Assembly (NCBI GenBank): GCA_943787405.1
Contig: CALSMH010000004.1
Location: 124,001-188,000 of the forward strand
DNA: 64,000 bases
Direction: 5' to 3'
From: an uncultured Nitrosomonadaceae bacterium
GTDB taxonomy: Bacteria > Pseudomonadota > Gammaproteobacteria > Burkholderiales > Nitrosomonadaceae
The number at the start of each line of letters is the position of its first letter. Positions within the stretch are counted from its first letter, which is position 1. Under the pieces are notes generated by a model. The model did not search any database, was not told where the DNA came from, and worked only from the letters and a program-made list of their open reading frames with translations. The position numbers were made by a program, and so were the translations under genes. Shown here piece by piece: positions 1 through 11,962 of this stretch.

Positions 1-298
1 TGTATTGCATAGTATCGTAGATTGCCAGCCCTGCAGAAACCAGACCACCAGGGGAATTTATATAAAAATGAATTTCTTTATCTGCATTTTCAGACTCTAG
101 AAACAGGAGCTGAGCCACAATCAGATTAGCTGCTGTTTCTGTAACTGGCCCCACAAGAAATATAACCCGCTCTTTCAACAAACGGGAATATATATCATAT
201 GACCGCTCGCCTCGCCCACTGGTCTCAATCACCATAGGAATCAGGCCTAAATCTTTAGGCTCAAGATTATAGCCATCAAATTCAGTTCCTTGAATCAT
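1..298 (-). CDS. clpP: ATP-dependent Clp protease proteolytic subunit ClpP (5' part, runs off the window)
   Basis: Only the first 99 codons are present. The N-terminus ([20 protein letters not shown]) and the segment ending [20 protein letters not shown] are typical of ClpP, the barrel-forming serine peptidase that degrades substrates unfolded by ClpX or ClpA in the cytoplasm. The INSPGG loop, which helps form the oxyanion hole, is visible; the catalytic Ser, His and Asp would lie in the missing part. The gene follows tig with a single base between the tig stop and its ATG, so the two are almost certainly co-transcribed and translationally coupled, matching the common tig-clpP-clpX order. Confidence 0.95.
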   Translation of the reverse strand, partial: MIQGTEFDGYNLEPKDLGLIPMVIETSGRGERSYDIYSRLLKERVIFLVGPVTETAANLIVAQLLFLESENADKEIHFYINSPGGLVSAGLAIYDTMQY

Positions 299-299
299 A

Positions 300-1604
300 T
301 CAAGATTTCCCCATCAATTCGTCAAAAGTTACCTTCTTTTCTACAATGCTCGCTTTTTCTAATACCCATGCTACAACATTATCTTCTAACACAGCAGACT
401 CGGCCTCATGAAGGCGCTCTTTTGAAGAATAATGCATCTTAACTACCTCACTAGGATTTTCATAGCCTTGCGCAAATTCTTCAATTAATGCACGTACTTG
501 CTCAGGCTTCGCACGTAATTCATGGGCCTTTACTAGTTCTGTTAGAATCAATCCCAAATTTACACGTCGCTCCGCCTTTTCCTGGAACAAATCTTTTGGT
601 AAAGGTATATCTTTAACTTGCATACCGCGTTGCTTAAGATCATCTTTTGCGCTCTGCATTAAACGATCTAATTCTAGGGCCACCAATGATTTAGGCGTAT
701 CAATAGTAATTGCATCAAGCAATGCCTGCATTACACTCTCTTTAACTTTCGTCTTTATCCGTTTTGACACTTCACGTTCAAGATTTGCTTGAACTTCGGT
801 ATGCATTTTTTTTATATCCCCACTGGAAATACCAAGTGATTCAGCAAATTCTCCATTTAACTCCGGGAGCTTTGGCTCTTCCACTTTATTAATCTTCACC
901 TCGAATGTTGCAGTCTTTCCAGCTACCTCTTTACCATGATAATCTTCTGGAAAAGGTACTTCAAAAGACTTACTCTGGTCCTTATTCATCCCGATTATTG
1001 CTTCCTCAAAATCCTTGAGTAACTGACCTTCACCTAGAATCAGGGTAGAACCTTTTGCACTACCGCCATCAAACTCTACTCCATCAATTATTCCATGATA
1101 ATCAATATTTACCCTATCTCCCTTAGCCGCAGCTCGATCCACCTCATTATACTGAATCCTCTGCTTACGCATCATCTCAATAGCTTTATCAACGTCAGCA
1201 GAAGAAACTTGCATCATCGGCTGTTCAATACTCAGTGAAGTTAAATCACCTAGAACTATATCCGGATACACCTCAAACGTTGCACTAAATTCAAATTTAG
1301 ATGAATTTTCAGCTACTTCTTTTGCTTCAAAATTTGGATACCCAGCAACCCGCAATTTTTGTTCACGTACTGCCTCACTAAAATTCTTCTGCAATACGTC
1401 ACCCATCACATCCTGACGCACTTGAGGACCATATTGCTGCGATACAATCTTTAATGGAACCTTCCCAGACCGAAAGCCATGAATTTTAGTGGTACGTGCC
1501 AAGCGTTTTAAACGGCTCTCAATTTCAGTCTCAACCTCTTCCTGAGGCACCGTAACATTAAGCCTGCGCTCTAATGAGCCTAGAGTCTCTAGATTGGATT
1601 CCAT
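300..1604 (-). CDS. tig: Trigger factor, ribosome-associated chaperone
   Basis: 434 residues, the normal length for trigger factor. It binds nascent chains at the ribosome exit tunnel and has peptidyl-prolyl isomerase activity. The ribosome-docking signature GFRSGKVP is at residues 43-50. The FKBP-like domain occupies roughly residues 155-245 ([10 protein letters not shown], then [12 protein letters not shown]). The C-terminal part is the helical chaperone cradle. The ATG start is supported by a CAGGAA sequence just upstream. tRNA-Leu lies upstream on the same strand, and clpP follows after one base. Confidence 0.97.
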   Translation of the reverse strand: MESNLETLGSLERRLNVTVPQEEVETEIESRLKRLARTTKIHGFRSGKVPLKIVSQQYGPQVRQDVMGDVLQKNFSEAVREQKLRVAGYPNFEAKEVAENSSKFEFSATFEVYPDIVLGDLTSLSIEQPMMQVSSADVDKAIEMMRKQRIQYNEVDRAAAKGDRVNIDYHGIIDGVEFDGGSAKGSTLILGEGQLLKDFEEAIIGMNKDQSKSFEVPFPEDYHGKEVAGKTATFEVKINKVEEPKLPELNGEFAESLGISSGDIKKMHTEVQANLEREVSKRIKTKVKESVMQALLDAITIDTPKSLVALELDRLMQSAKDDLKQRGMQVKDIPLPKDLFQEKAERRVNLGLILTELVKAHELRAKPEQVRALIEEFAQGYENPSEVVKMHYSSKERLHEAESAVLEDNVVAWVLEKASIVEKKVTFDELMGKS

Positions 1605-1704
1605 TACTATTCCTGATTAACTATTATTCATTTGACATCAGAACAACCATGCAACAGAGCGACCATAAAATACAAAGGCCAAACAGCTTGCCGCCTGAAG
1701 TCTC

Positions 1705-1790
<86 letters not shown>

Positions 1791-1848
1791 TTTCCAAGTT
1801 CTTCGTGCCGATCAATTATACCTTTTTATCCTTGTCTCCACAGATATA

Positions 1849-2607
1849 CTACTCATGTTTTTGGCAAAAAATAGTCTTGCCAGTAACTCCTTTGCTAGCC
1901 GGCCCCATCAAATATAAATAAGTCGACATCAAATCTTTTGGGGCAACTAAATTTTTCTTAACTTCACCAGGATGTGTTTTAGTTCGTTGCAAGGTGTGCA
2001 CAACTCCCGGTATTAATGCATTGATACGTAAATTTGTATACATTTCCCATTCTTGAGCTTGAATTTTTACTAATGCCTCCACCCCCGCCTTGGCCACAGC
2101 AAACCCCCCCCAATATGCTGCAGGGTAATGCCCATGAGTATCCGATGTCATAATAACGCATGCATCAGTAGAGGCTTTTAGTAATGGCAAACAGGCACGT
2201 GTCAACGAAATTGGCGCTACTAGATTGACACGCAGCAGAATCAACCACTGATCAAATGTATGACTTTCTAGTGGAGTGAGATTTGGAATAAAAGACGCAT
2301 TATGTAAAATTCCATCCAGCCGACCCAACTGCGACTTAATTGCCTGCGCAATCACCTCAAAATCTTTACCCTCAATTTTCTCTAGATCAAATGGAATAAT
2401 TGCCGCTTGTGCCCCTCCTTCAGACTCTATTTCATCATATACACTTTCCAGCTTATCAACCTTTCGTCCATGCAAAATTACTGTAGCACCATGAGCAGCA
2501 TATTCTAGCGCAGCAGCGCGACCGATTCCTTGCCCTGCACCGGTCACAAGGATTACACGGCCCTTAAGAATATTTTTATCTGGCCGGTAGTTTGTAGTAT
2601 CGATCAT
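1849..2607 (-). CDS. Short-chain dehydrogenase/reductase, YciK-like
   Basis: 252 residues from the ATG at 2607; a GTG two codons earlier sits too close to the AGAAGG ribosome site. The Rossmann NAD(P) motif TGAGQGIG and the HNAS motif (NNAG equivalent) mark a classical SDR, and the overall sequence resembles the YciK oxidoreductases, whose substrate is not known. At the active site the usual Y-x-x-x-K reads F-A-V-A-K, so the catalytic Tyr appears to be Phe. The residue 12 positions earlier, where the catalytic Ser should be, appears to be Thr. The Tyr change at least is encoded unambiguously (GGG-TTT-GCT). It lies downstream of hpnD on the same strand with an 82-bp gap. Confidence 0.85.
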   Translation of the reverse strand: MIDTTNYRPDKNILKGRVILVTGAGQGIGRAAALEYAAHGATVILHGRKVDKLESVYDEIESEGGAQAAIIPFDLEKIEGKDFEVIAQAIKSQLGRLDGILHNASFIPNLTPLESHTFDQWLILLRVNLVAPISLTRACLPLLKASTDACVIMTSDTHGHYPAAYWGGFAVAKAGVEALVKIQAQEWEMYTNLRINALIPGVVHTLQRTKTHPGEVKKNLVAPKDLMSTYLYLMGPASKGVTGKTIFCQKHE

Positions 2608-2689
2608 AAACACATAGCCTTCTCGGAGAAGAAACTCTTAAAATCATTAGAATTGATAAGTTTTACAGGTAGAATATTGGGCGGAGAAA

Positions 2690-3535
2690 TTATCCTTTGA
2701 CCCAGGTTCTCCATCCTATCCACAGCTTACGTATTGGAGTGAGACTTACACGTTGTCGCATAACCTGACAACTATCTTCTTTGATTTCATGCAGCAGCGC
2801 CCTATAAATAGCTGCCATTATAAAACCTGGGCGCTGATTTCTTCTATCCTCTATAGGTAATACTGAGAATGCCTTAGTATAATAATCCTCAGCTCTTTCT
2901 ATCTGAAATTCCATTAGCTTTCTAAAATTATCAGATTCACGTGAATGTAGAATATCTTCACTAGATACTCCAAATTTGACAAGCTCATCTTCAGGTAAAT
3001 ATATACGGCCACGACGAGCATCCTCACCCACATCACGTATAATATTTGTAAGCTGGAACGCAAGCCCTAAGTTATGAGCATATTCCAGTGTCTTAATATT
3101 CTGATACCCAAAAATCTCAGCTGACAGCTGCCCCACTACTCCAGCCACATGGTGACAGTAAAGCTGCAAAGCAATGAAATCTGGGTAACGATTGCAATTC
3201 AAATCCATTTCCATGCCGTCTATAATTTCTATTAACTGGCTAGCAGAAAGATTTATTGTTTTAATTACTTCAACCAAAGCTTTTGCTACTGGATGACTGG
3301 GCTCTTCTCCCTGCTCCTCACTATAAACAGAAGCAATCTCCTTTCTCCACCAGTCCAGTTTCATTCGTGCCACAGACTCTTCAGTACACTCATCTACCAC
3401 ATCATCTACCTCACGGCAGAAAGCATAAAATGCAGTAATAGCGCGACGTTTCTCTGGCGGCAAATAAAGAAAACTGTAATAGAAACTGGAGCCGCTTTGA
3501 ACAGCCTTTTCTTGACAATATTGGTCTGGGGTCAT
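2690..3535 (-). CDS. hpnD: Presqualene diphosphate synthase HpnD (squalene/phytoene synthase family)
   Basis: 281 residues, family-typical. It condenses two farnesyl diphosphates to presqualene diphosphate, the first committed step of the HpnCDE route to squalene and hopanoids. Both Asp-rich Mg/diphosphate motifs are visible: DDVVDE at residues 44-49 and NIIRDVGEDARRGR in the middle of the protein. The paralog HpnC and the oxidase HpnE are not adjacent, so the pathway genes must be scattered if complete. Assignment to HpnD rather than HpnC or phytoene synthase rests on the N-terminal pattern (DQYCQEKAVQSGSSFYYSF) and is likely but not certain. Confidence 0.9.
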   Translation of the reverse strand: MTPDQYCQEKAVQSGSSFYYSFLYLPPEKRRAITAFYAFCREVDDVVDECTEESVARMKLDWWRKEIASVYSEEQGEEPSHPVAKALVEVIKTINLSASQLIEIIDGMEMDLNCNRYPDFIALQLYCHHVAGVVGQLSAEIFGYQNIKTLEYAHNLGLAFQLTNIIRDVGEDARRGRIYLPEDELVKFGVSSEDILHSRESDNFRKLMEFQIERAEDYYTKAFSVLPIEDRRNQRPGFIMAAIYRALLHEIKEDSCQVMRQRVSLTPIRKLWIGWRTWVKG

Positions 3536-3688
3536 AATAATTTATTTTTATACAAGCATTCTGATCATGATTAGCGGTTGTTTCAATATTAAGAGATTAA
3601 CCTAATTTAAACAAACCGTAATTTACAGGAGTTTATTGATTCCGTCTGCACAAAATATTAAACATAATGTAACTTTCCTACCACAAAT

Positions 3689-3716
3689 AAAAAACCCTAC
3701 CGAGGCAGGGTTTTTT
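3689..3716 (-). terminator. Rho-independent terminator after groEL
   Basis: A hairpin with half-sites AAAAAACCCTGCC and GGTAGGGTTTTTT (one G-U pair, very short loop) ends in a T-run on either strand. It lies 30 bp past the groEL stop and separates the groESL operon from hpnD. Confidence 0.9.
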
Positions 3717-3746
3717 ATTTGACTTAGATGAAACAGATACTAGAGC

Positions 3747-5429
<1,683 letters not shown>

Positions 5430-5469
5430 TTACAGAAATATTGTAAGTATTTATAAGGTAAAGGGACAA

Positions 5470-5760
5470 CTATCCCTCAACTATGCCCATGATGTCCTCT
5501 TCCCGCATCACTAGGATCTCTTCTCCCTTAATTTTCACAGCTTGCCCAGAGTATTTCCCAAACAACACCTTGTCACCAACTTTAACTTCTAGCGCACGAA
5601 TCTTACCATCGTCTCCAGCTTTTCCTCTGCCTACAGAAATAATTTCACCTTGATCTGGCTTTTCTGCCGCACTATCTGGGATAATAATACCGGATGCTGT
5701 CTTGAGCTCTTCTTCTAGCCGCTTGACAACAACACGGTCATGTAAGGGACGAATATTCAT
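5470..5760 (-). CDS. groS: 10-kDa co-chaperonin GroES
   Basis: 96 residues starting [18 protein letters not shown], the standard GroES length and N-terminus; the open frame extends further upstream but the ATG at 5760 with ACAGGAG in front is the clear start. The mobile loop ([18 protein letters not shown]) that contacts GroEL is intact. It is the first gene of the groES-groEL operon, 93 bp downstream of a CIRCE operator. Confidence 0.97.
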   Translation of the reverse strand: MNIRPLHDRVVVKRLEEELKTASGIIIPDSAAEKPDQGEIISVGRGKAGDDGKIRALEVKVGDKVLFGKYSGQAVKIKGEEILVMREEDIMGIVEG

Positions 5761-5852
5761 GCTTCTTTCTCCTGTTTTAAAAAGTATAATTAAATAAATG
5801 GCTAATGAATTTCTCTGTTTAGCATTTCTATGAATCACTCTACAGATAAAAA

Positions 5853-5879
5853 TTAGCACTCTCTGCCTATGAGTACTAA
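5853..5879. promoter_or_regulatory. CIRCE operator (HrcA binding site) upstream of groES
   Basis: TTAGCACTC, nine bases, GAGTACTAA. The consensus is TTAGCACTC-N9-GAGTGCTAA, so there is a single mismatch in the right half. It sits immediately downstream of the promoter at 5881-5908 for minus-strand groES transcription, where bound HrcA would block initiation. This predicts an hrcA gene elsewhere in the genome. Confidence 0.92.
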
Positions 5880-5880
5880 T

Positions 5881-5908
5881 AATATGGGCTGTTTATAAGA
5901 ATTTCAAG
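5881..5908 (-). promoter_or_regulatory. Heat-shock (sigma-32 type) promoter of groESL, also readable as a sigma-70 promoter
   Basis: On the minus strand CTTGAAA is followed 13 bases later by CCCATATT, close to the sigma-32 pattern CTTGAA-N13-17-CCCCATNT. The same bases also read as a sigma-70 pair, TTGAAA-N17-TATTAT. It directly precedes the CIRCE element, suggesting dual control by RpoH activation and HrcA repression. bioA starts divergently only 3 bp beyond this promoter. Confidence 0.75.
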
Positions 5909-5911
5909 TAG

Positions 5912-7222
5912 ATGACTAATAAAAACTTAGTAAAACGAAGTCTAAAGGCTGTTTGGAACCCGTGCTCTCAGATGAAACAATATGAGGCATTACCACTTAT
6001 CCCTATTAATCGGGGTGAGGGAGTTTGGCTCTATGATTTTAATGATAGGCGTTATCTTGATGCAATTAGCTCCTGGTGGGTCAATTTATTCGGGCACACT
6101 AATCCTCAAATTAATCATGCCATCCAAGATCAACTCGGCAAATTAGAACATGTAATGCTTGCAGGCTTTACGCATGAGCCTGTAGTAAAGTTATCGGAAA
6201 GATTAATCAAGCTTGCACCAGACGGCCTTGGTCATTGCTTTTATAGCAGCGATGGAGCATCAGCCATTGAGGCTGCATTGAAGATGAGCGCTCATTTCTG
6301 GCACAACAGCGGCCAACCCGAAAAGAATAATTTTGTAAGCCTTCAAAATGGCTATCACGGTGAAACTTTAGGCGCATTATCTGTCACTGATGTCGCAATT
6401 TTTAGGAATACTTATGCTCCTTTGTTACGCAACAGCGCAAGAGTTTCAACTCCAGATTGGCGATATGCTGAAAAGGGAGAGCTCCCCAAAGATTATGCAC
6501 TTCGTGCTGCCAACCACTTAGAAAAGTATCTGGCTAAAAATCACGCAGTAACCGCAGCATTTATTATTGAACCATTAGTTCAGGGTGCAGTAGGTATGGG
6601 TATGTATCATCCTGATTATCTAAAATATGCCCGTGAGATTTGTAACAAATACCAAGTACATTTAATTGCTGACGAAATTGCCGTAGGTTTCGGCAGAACA
6701 GGAACAATGTTTGCTTGTGAACAAGCGAATATTACTCCGGATTTTTTATGCCTTGCAAAGGGTCTTACTAGCGGATACCTGCCACTTTCTGTGGCGATGA
6801 CTACCGAATCAATTTATCAGTCTTTCTATCACGAAGAAACCACACGTGCATTCCTGCATTCTCACACTCACGCCGGCAATGCTCTTGCTTGCTCCGTTGC
6901 GCTTGCCACACTGGATATATTCGAACAGGATAAGGTTATTAATGCTAACCATACAAAAACAAAATATCTAAATGATATATCCAAACCAATCGCGTCACAC
7001 CCTAAAGTAAAAAATTTCCGTAACTGTGGAATGATTTGGGCATTTGAAGTTGAAACCACTGATCCTTCTTTTTCAGAGAATTTTTTTCAGAGCTCAATAA
7101 GCCAAGGGTTGCTGCTTCGCCCGCTAAACAATACCGTCTATTTCATGCCGCCCTATATCATTAACAATGAAGAAATTAATTTCCTTGTAACAAAGACCTT
7201 ACAAGTGCTAGATTCATGTTAA
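5912..7222 (+). CDS. bioA: Adenosylmethionine-8-amino-7-oxononanoate aminotransferase (biotin synthesis)
   Basis: 436 residues, normal for BioA, a PLP enzyme that makes 7,8-diaminopelargonate using SAM as amino donor. Visible motifs are WWVNLFGHTNP near the N-terminus, SSDGASAIEAALKMS (cofactor phosphate region), IADEIAVGFGRTGTMFACE, and the Schiff-base lysine in CLAKGLTSGYLPL near residue 283. It stands alone, with no bioF, bioB or bioD adjacent. Its ATG lies only 3 bp from the divergent groES heat-shock promoter, so its own promoter must overlap the groES control region; no strong ribosome site is visible. Confidence 0.94.
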   Translation: MTNKNLVKRSLKAVWNPCSQMKQYEALPLIPINRGEGVWLYDFNDRRYLDAISSWWVNLFGHTNPQINHAIQDQLGKLEHVMLAGFTHEPVVKLSERLIKLAPDGLGHCFYSSDGASAIEAALKMSAHFWHNSGQPEKNNFVSLQNGYHGETLGALSVTDVAIFRNTYAPLLRNSARVSTPDWRYAEKGELPKDYALRAANHLEKYLAKNHAVTAAFIIEPLVQGAVGMGMYHPDYLKYAREICNKYQVHLIADEIAVGFGRTGTMFACEQANITPDFLCLAKGLTSGYLPLSVAMTTESIYQSFYHEETTRAFLHSHTHAGNALACSVALATLDIFEQDKVINANHTKTKYLNDISKPIASHPKVKNFRNCGMIWAFEVETTDPSFSENFFQSSISQGLLLRPLNNTVYFMPPYIINNEEINFLVTKTLQVLDSC

Positions 7223-7277
7223 CAATTCTTACTTAGAATTATTGCTCCACTAAATTTTAGACGAGTATATTCTATAT

Positions 7278-8711
7278 ATGAGCCCATTTAAATTAGCTGC
7301 TATCTTGTGTTTTATACTTAATACACAAGCCCTACCTGTTTTTTCACAAGATCTACCTGACACAGTCAAACAAGCACTTAATCAGAATGGGATTCCCGAA
7401 TCTGCCGCGAGTATTTATATTCACGAGATTAATACAACCAATCCAATTATTGCCTTTAACTCTGACAAGCCAATGAACCCAGCTTCAGTGATGAAGCTTA
7501 TTACTACCTTTGCAGGACTTGAACTATTAGGGCCGGCTTTTACTTGGAAAACAGAGATCTATACTAATGGTGTTCTGAAAGAAGGTAAGCTACAAGGAGA
7601 CCTTATAATAAAAGGTTACGGCGACCCAAGACTTAATCTGGAAAATTTCTGGTTACTCGTCCGTCGCCTTTATCAAAAAGGGTTACACGAAATTACTGGG
7701 GACCTTATCCTTGATAATAGCTATTTCTATATATCAATCGAGAATCCGGCAGCTTTCGATAACAAACCTTACCGATCCTACAATACTCCCCCTGAAGCAC
7801 ATTTAGTAAATTACCGAGCAACAGAGCTACGCATAATCCCCAAACCAGAGAATAATAGTGCTCGTATTATCATAAACCCACAAACCGAATTTATTACCCT
7901 TAATAACAACTTAAAGCTTACGAAAAGCAAATGTATCGAATGGAGAGATACGCTTGACACCATTATTGATGTTGATACTGAAAATAATCATCATACAACA
8001 ATAACACTCAATGGAGACTACCCGATTGCTTGTGGTAAAAAATCCTTGTTACTGAGCCTACACAACAGCCAGACATACACTCTAGGACTTTTCAAGAAAC
8101 TATGGAAGCAACAAGGTGGGGTGTTTAATGGGAAAGTACGTACTGGAATTGCGCCAGATGAAAAACTGCCATATGAAATTCACCAGTCTCCACCACTTAC
8201 AGAGATTATTAGGGATATTAATAAATATAGCAACAATACCGCAGCACGCCAGCTCTACCTCACTTTGGGCACAGTGTCTGGCAATAAGCCAGCCACTCTT
8301 AACAAATCAAATAACGCAGTCAGGCAGTGGCTCAAGTCCAAAGAGCTAGACTCCCCAGAATTTGAAATAGAAAATGGTTCAGGGTTATCACGAAATGAAC
8401 GAATTAGTGCGCGCCATTTAGGGAAACTTTTACTTAAAGCTTTCCAAAGTTCTGTGATGCCAGAATTCGTCTCGTCCTTACCAATTTTGGCGGTGGATGG
8501 AACCATGAAAAAAAGGCTTACTGGAACCGATGTTACTGGCCGAGCACATATTAAAACTGGATCACTTAACGGAGTAAAAGCAATGGCTGGCTACATACTT
8601 GATAAATCAGGAAAACGGATGGCCATTATTTTTCTGGTGAATCATATTAATTCCAGCAAGGCACAATTTGCAATGGACAAATTACTACAATGGGTTTACC
8701 AAAGACCCTGA
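7278..8711 (+). CDS. dacB: D-alanyl-D-alanine carboxypeptidase/endopeptidase (PBP4 family)
   Basis: 477 residues with an N-terminal signal peptide (hydrophobic stretch to about residue 22), so periplasmic. The three penicillin-binding motifs are present in order: S-V-M-K near residue 70, S-N-N near 317 and K-T-G-S near 425, with the large insertion between the first two that defines PBP4/DacB. The enzyme trims peptidoglycan stem peptides and cross-links. It follows bioA after a 55-bp gap on the same strand and ends convergently with trpE. Confidence 0.93.
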   Translation: MSPFKLAAILCFILNTQALPVFSQDLPDTVKQALNQNGIPESAASIYIHEINTTNPIIAFNSDKPMNPASVMKLITTFAGLELLGPAFTWKTEIYTNGVLKEGKLQGDLIIKGYGDPRLNLENFWLLVRRLYQKGLHEITGDLILDNSYFYISIENPAAFDNKPYRSYNTPPEAHLVNYRATELRIIPKPENNSARIIINPQTEFITLNNNLKLTKSKCIEWRDTLDTIIDVDTENNHHTTITLNGDYPIACGKKSLLLSLHNSQTYTLGLFKKLWKQQGGVFNGKVRTGIAPDEKLPYEIHQSPPLTEIIRDINKYSNNTAARQLYLTLGTVSGNKPATLNKSNNAVRQWLKSKELDSPEFEIENGSGLSRNERISARHLGKLLLKAFQSSVMPEFVSSLPILAVDGTMKKRLTGTDVTGRAHIKTGSLNGVKAMAGYILDKSGKRMAIIFLVNHINSSKAQFAMDKLLQWVYQRP

Positions 8712-8731
8712 TTAGATATACAGGTACAGAC

Positions 8732-10210
8732 TCAAATCTCCTCCAACTTATTATCTAATCCTAATTCTGCTATCTCAGCCGCTTTTAAAAGTGCCTTGGC
8801 TTTATTCTCGGTTTCAATCCACTCATTTCTTGGTACAGAATCTGCAACAATACCAGCTCCTGCTTGTACGTATAACTTCCCACCTTTAATGATTCCGGTA
8901 CGGATAGCGATAGCAAGATCCATATCACCATTGAACCCTAGATAACCTACTGCACCAGCATAAACTCCACGTTTAGATCTCTCTAGTTCGTCAATAATTT
9001 CCATAGCCCTAACTTTAGGTGCCCCACTAACAGTCCCTGCCGGAAAAGTAGCACGTAATACGTCAATCGCACTCAACCCAGACTTTAATTTTCCATCAAC
9101 ATTGGAAACTATATGCATTACATGAGAGTAATTCTCAATTTGCATATTCTCAGTAACCTTGACCGAACCTGTATCTGCAACACGCCCAATATCGTTACGA
9201 CCTAAATCCATCAACATGAGATGCTCAGCACACTCTTTAGGATCAGCCAATAAATCTGCAGCCAATCTCTCATCTTCTTGCTGAGTACTACCACGTGGCC
9301 TAGTTCCCGCAATAGGACGGACTGTTACGGCATCACCCTCAAGACGCACAAGAATCTCCGGTGAGGCACCTACAACGTGAAAATCGCCGAAATTATAATA
9401 AAACATATATGGCGAAGGATTTAAATTTCGTAATGCCCGATATAAGGCCAGTGGAGATGTACTAAAAGTCTTACTGGTCCGCTGCGATAAAACTACTTGC
9501 ATTATATCGCCGTCAAAAATATATTGTTTGGCACGCTCTACTGCCTTGATGAAATCTGATTCACTAAACTCAGAAACCACCTGGGATGGCTTTACTGGTA
9601 TTTCATTTGGAACTTTTACCGGCTTACGCAAATTTGTAAGCAATACTTTTAAACGTTTTTTTGTTTTTTTATAAGAACCCGCAATACTTGGATCTGTATA
9701 TATGATTAGATACAGCTTGCCCGAAAGATTATCTACGACAATCAACTCTTCAGACAGAAGCAATAGCATATCAGGTAAATCTAATGAGTCTGAGCTAACA
9801 TGGCCAGCGAGCTTACGCTCTATATAGCGAACCGTTTCGTAAGCAAAATACCCTACTAGCCCACCACAAAAACGTGGCAAACCAGAACACGGGGCAACTT
9901 TAAAGCGTAATAAATAAGACTGAATAAAAGACAGAGGATCCTCTACTCCAACCTGCTCTGACCCCTGCTCACTAATAATATTTATACAATTACCACGTAC
10001 TTCAATTCGAGTTGAAGCAGGCAACCCAATAAAGGAATAGCGCCCGAAACGATCGCCGCCTCGAACCGATTCAAGCAAATAAGAGTAAGGACGGTTAGCT
10101 AATTTAAGATAAATTGAAAGCGGAGTGTCTAGATCGGCAAAAGTTTCCAACACTACTGGAATTCTGTTGTAGCCTTGTTTAGCAAGGTTAAAAAACTCGG
10201 ATTCAGTCAT
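8732..10210 (-). CDS. trpE: Anthranilate synthase component I
   Basis: 492 residues, typical of TrpE. It converts chorismate plus ammonia to anthranilate, the first step of tryptophan synthesis, paired with the glutaminase TrpG (probably further left in other genomes; not adjacent here). The N-terminal LLES motif that binds feedback tryptophan is at about residue 45, and the chorismate-binding domain has [30 protein letters not shown] and [10 protein letters not shown]. It is downstream of gph and rpe on the same strand, a common betaproteobacterial order, although 120 bp separate gph and trpE. Confidence 0.96.
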   Translation of the reverse strand: MTESEFFNLAKQGYNRIPVVLETFADLDTPLSIYLKLANRPYSYLLESVRGGDRFGRYSFIGLPASTRIEVRGNCINIISEQGSEQVGVEDPLSFIQSYLLRFKVAPCSGLPRFCGGLVGYFAYETVRYIERKLAGHVSSDSLDLPDMLLLLSEELIVVDNLSGKLYLIIYTDPSIAGSYKKTKKRLKVLLTNLRKPVKVPNEIPVKPSQVVSEFSESDFIKAVERAKQYIFDGDIMQVVLSQRTSKTFSTSPLALYRALRNLNPSPYMFYYNFGDFHVVGASPEILVRLEGDAVTVRPIAGTRPRGSTQQEDERLAADLLADPKECAEHLMLMDLGRNDIGRVADTGSVKVTENMQIENYSHVMHIVSNVDGKLKSGLSAIDVLRATFPAGTVSGAPKVRAMEIIDELERSKRGVYAGAVGYLGFNGDMDLAIAIRTGIIKGGKLYVQAGAGIVADSVPRNEWIETENKAKALLKAAEIAELGLDNKLEEI

Positions 10211-10330
10211 GTTAAAATTTCAATAAACAAAATAAATTATGCCAATAATTCGGATATAGCAGGTCAAGAAAACCTAGATATTAGTCCAACAATATTTCTA
10301 TTGCATTCTTAAATATATCGTTTCATTTGA

Positions 10331-11059
10331 TTATGTCAGCCTTTTGATCAAATGTACTGCTTCGTAAATAGATGGAATCACTCTATCACAATCTAATTCA
10401 TGAACATCTCGACCTTCATTATAGCCATACGGCACACAAAAAACATAGGATCCTGCTGCGCGCGCAGCTTTAGTATCATTACCCGAATCACCAATCAATA
10501 ACATTTCATTTGGCATAACACCAAATACCTTACAAGCATGATGAAGAGGCGCCGGGTCTGGTTTCTTTTTTGGCAGGCTATCCCCAGATAAAACAATATC
10601 GAAATAATTTAAAAGTTTGGTAGCGCGTAACAAAGGCAAAGTAAACGTTTCGGACTTGTTAGTAATACAAGCTAATTGAAATCCTGCTTCCTTCATCGCA
10701 ATTAACCCATCAACCACTCTCGGGTAGGGACGTGAAGTGGCGCATAGGTTTTTTGCATACTCTTTCTCATAAATCACCATTGCTTGAGCAAGAAAATCAG
10801 GGTCTGGTTCATTATTAAAACTGTTAGCCAAGCACTTCCTAACTAGATTCAGTACCCCCCTACCAATATAAGATTGAATTGTGACAAGTGGTAGTTCTGC
10901 TACGCCCAATTCTCGTAACATTATGTTAGCAGCAATAGCAAGATCACCTGCCGTATCAAGAAGCGTCCCATCTAAATCGATCATGATAGCTTTGACCGTC
11001 AAAGGAAATTCTATTTCTGCTGTAGAAGATACAGGATGAGGAGGATGGCTTCTATTCAT
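10331..11059 (-). CDS. gph: Phosphoglycolate phosphatase (HAD superfamily)
   Basis: 242 residues. The HAD nucleophile motif DLDGTLLD is at residues 28-35, motif II/III elements include ITNKSE and KKPDPAP, and the Mg-binding GDSGNDTKAARAAG lies near residue 190. The enzyme dephosphorylates 2-phosphoglycolate, the by-product of rubisco oxygenation, which fits the carboxysome genes in the same window. It follows rpe after a short gap, as in many proteobacteria. Confidence 0.9.
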   Translation of the reverse strand: MNRSHPPHPVSSTAEIEFPLTVKAIMIDLDGTLLDTAGDLAIAANIMLRELGVAELPLVTIQSYIGRGVLNLVRKCLANSFNNEPDPDFLAQAMVIYEKEYAKNLCATSRPYPRVVDGLIAMKEAGFQLACITNKSETFTLPLLRATKLLNYFDIVLSGDSLPKKKPDPAPLHHACKVFGVMPNEMLLIGDSGNDTKAARAAGSYVFCVPYGYNEGRDVHELDCDRVIPSIYEAVHLIKRLT

Positions 11060-11114
11060 TTCCTTATAAAATGCAAAAAGAATAATTTTTAATTCTTTAA
11101 AGAGTCAACTGCGA

Positions 11115-11798
11115 CTAGACCTTTGCTAATTCTGCTCTTAATGCAGATAGCACCGTATCATATCGATGAGGATCCTCATTTTTACCAGCACCATAAATTG
11201 CAGAACCAGCAACAAAGGTATCTGCTCCAGCACGAGCAATCTCAGCAATATTGTCTACTTTCACCCCGCCATCTATTTCTAATAATATCTTTTTATTACC
11301 CGCATCAATTCGCTCTCGTACCGCTTTTAGCTTATTCAAGGCCTCAAGAATAAATTTTTGTCCGCCAAAGCCAGGGTTAACTGACATAATTAAAACAAGA
11401 TCAAGTTTATCCAGCACATGGTCAAGATAGTGTAGAGGCGTAGCAGGATTAAATACCATCCCAGCCATGCAGCCCTGTTCCTTAATAAGGCCAATAGTAC
11501 GGTCAATATGACTGGATGTCTCTGGATGAAATGAAATAATGTTCGCCCCTGCTTTTGCAAAATCAGGAATGATTCGGTCTACTGGTTCCACCATCAGATG
11601 TACATCAATAGTCGCATCTGTCAGTGGACGAATTGCCTCACATATAAGAGGCCCAATTGTCAGGTTAGGAACATAATGATTATCCATTACATCAAAATGA
11701 ATAATATCTGCCCCCGAATCAAGAACATCGTTAATTTCTTCGCCTAATTTGGCAAAGTTTGCAGAAAGAATGCTTGGAGCAATAAGATAATCGGCCAT
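11115..11798 (-). CDS. rpe: Ribulose-phosphate 3-epimerase
   Basis: 227 residues, a TIM-barrel enzyme interconverting ribulose 5-phosphate and xylulose 5-phosphate in the pentose phosphate and Calvin cycles. Characteristic segments are [30 protein letters not shown] (metal and catalytic Asp), [21 protein letters not shown] and [10 protein letters not shown]. It heads the rpe-gph-trpE group. Divergent from apaG. Confidence 0.97.
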   Translation of the reverse strand: MADYLIAPSILSANFAKLGEEINDVLDSGADIIHFDVMDNHYVPNLTIGPLICEAIRPLTDATIDVHLMVEPVDRIIPDFAKAGANIISFHPETSSHIDRTIGLIKEQGCMAGMVFNPATPLHYLDHVLDKLDLVLIMSVNPGFGGQKFILEALNKLKAVRERIDAGNKKILLEIDGGVKVDNIAEIARAGADTFVAGSAIYGAGKNEDPHRYDTVLSALRAELAKV

Positions 11799-11962
11799 TT
11801 GTATACCCTCAGAATCAGGAACGTCATTTTAACCGCAAAAGGATCTCTAATGCTATCAACTTCAACTCAATATGATAATATTCTCACTTTAATCTCAAAG
11901 TAAAAGTATTTTTCATGGGTTTTACTCCTGCTGTAATATACAAAATAGCATGCAATACTGAT

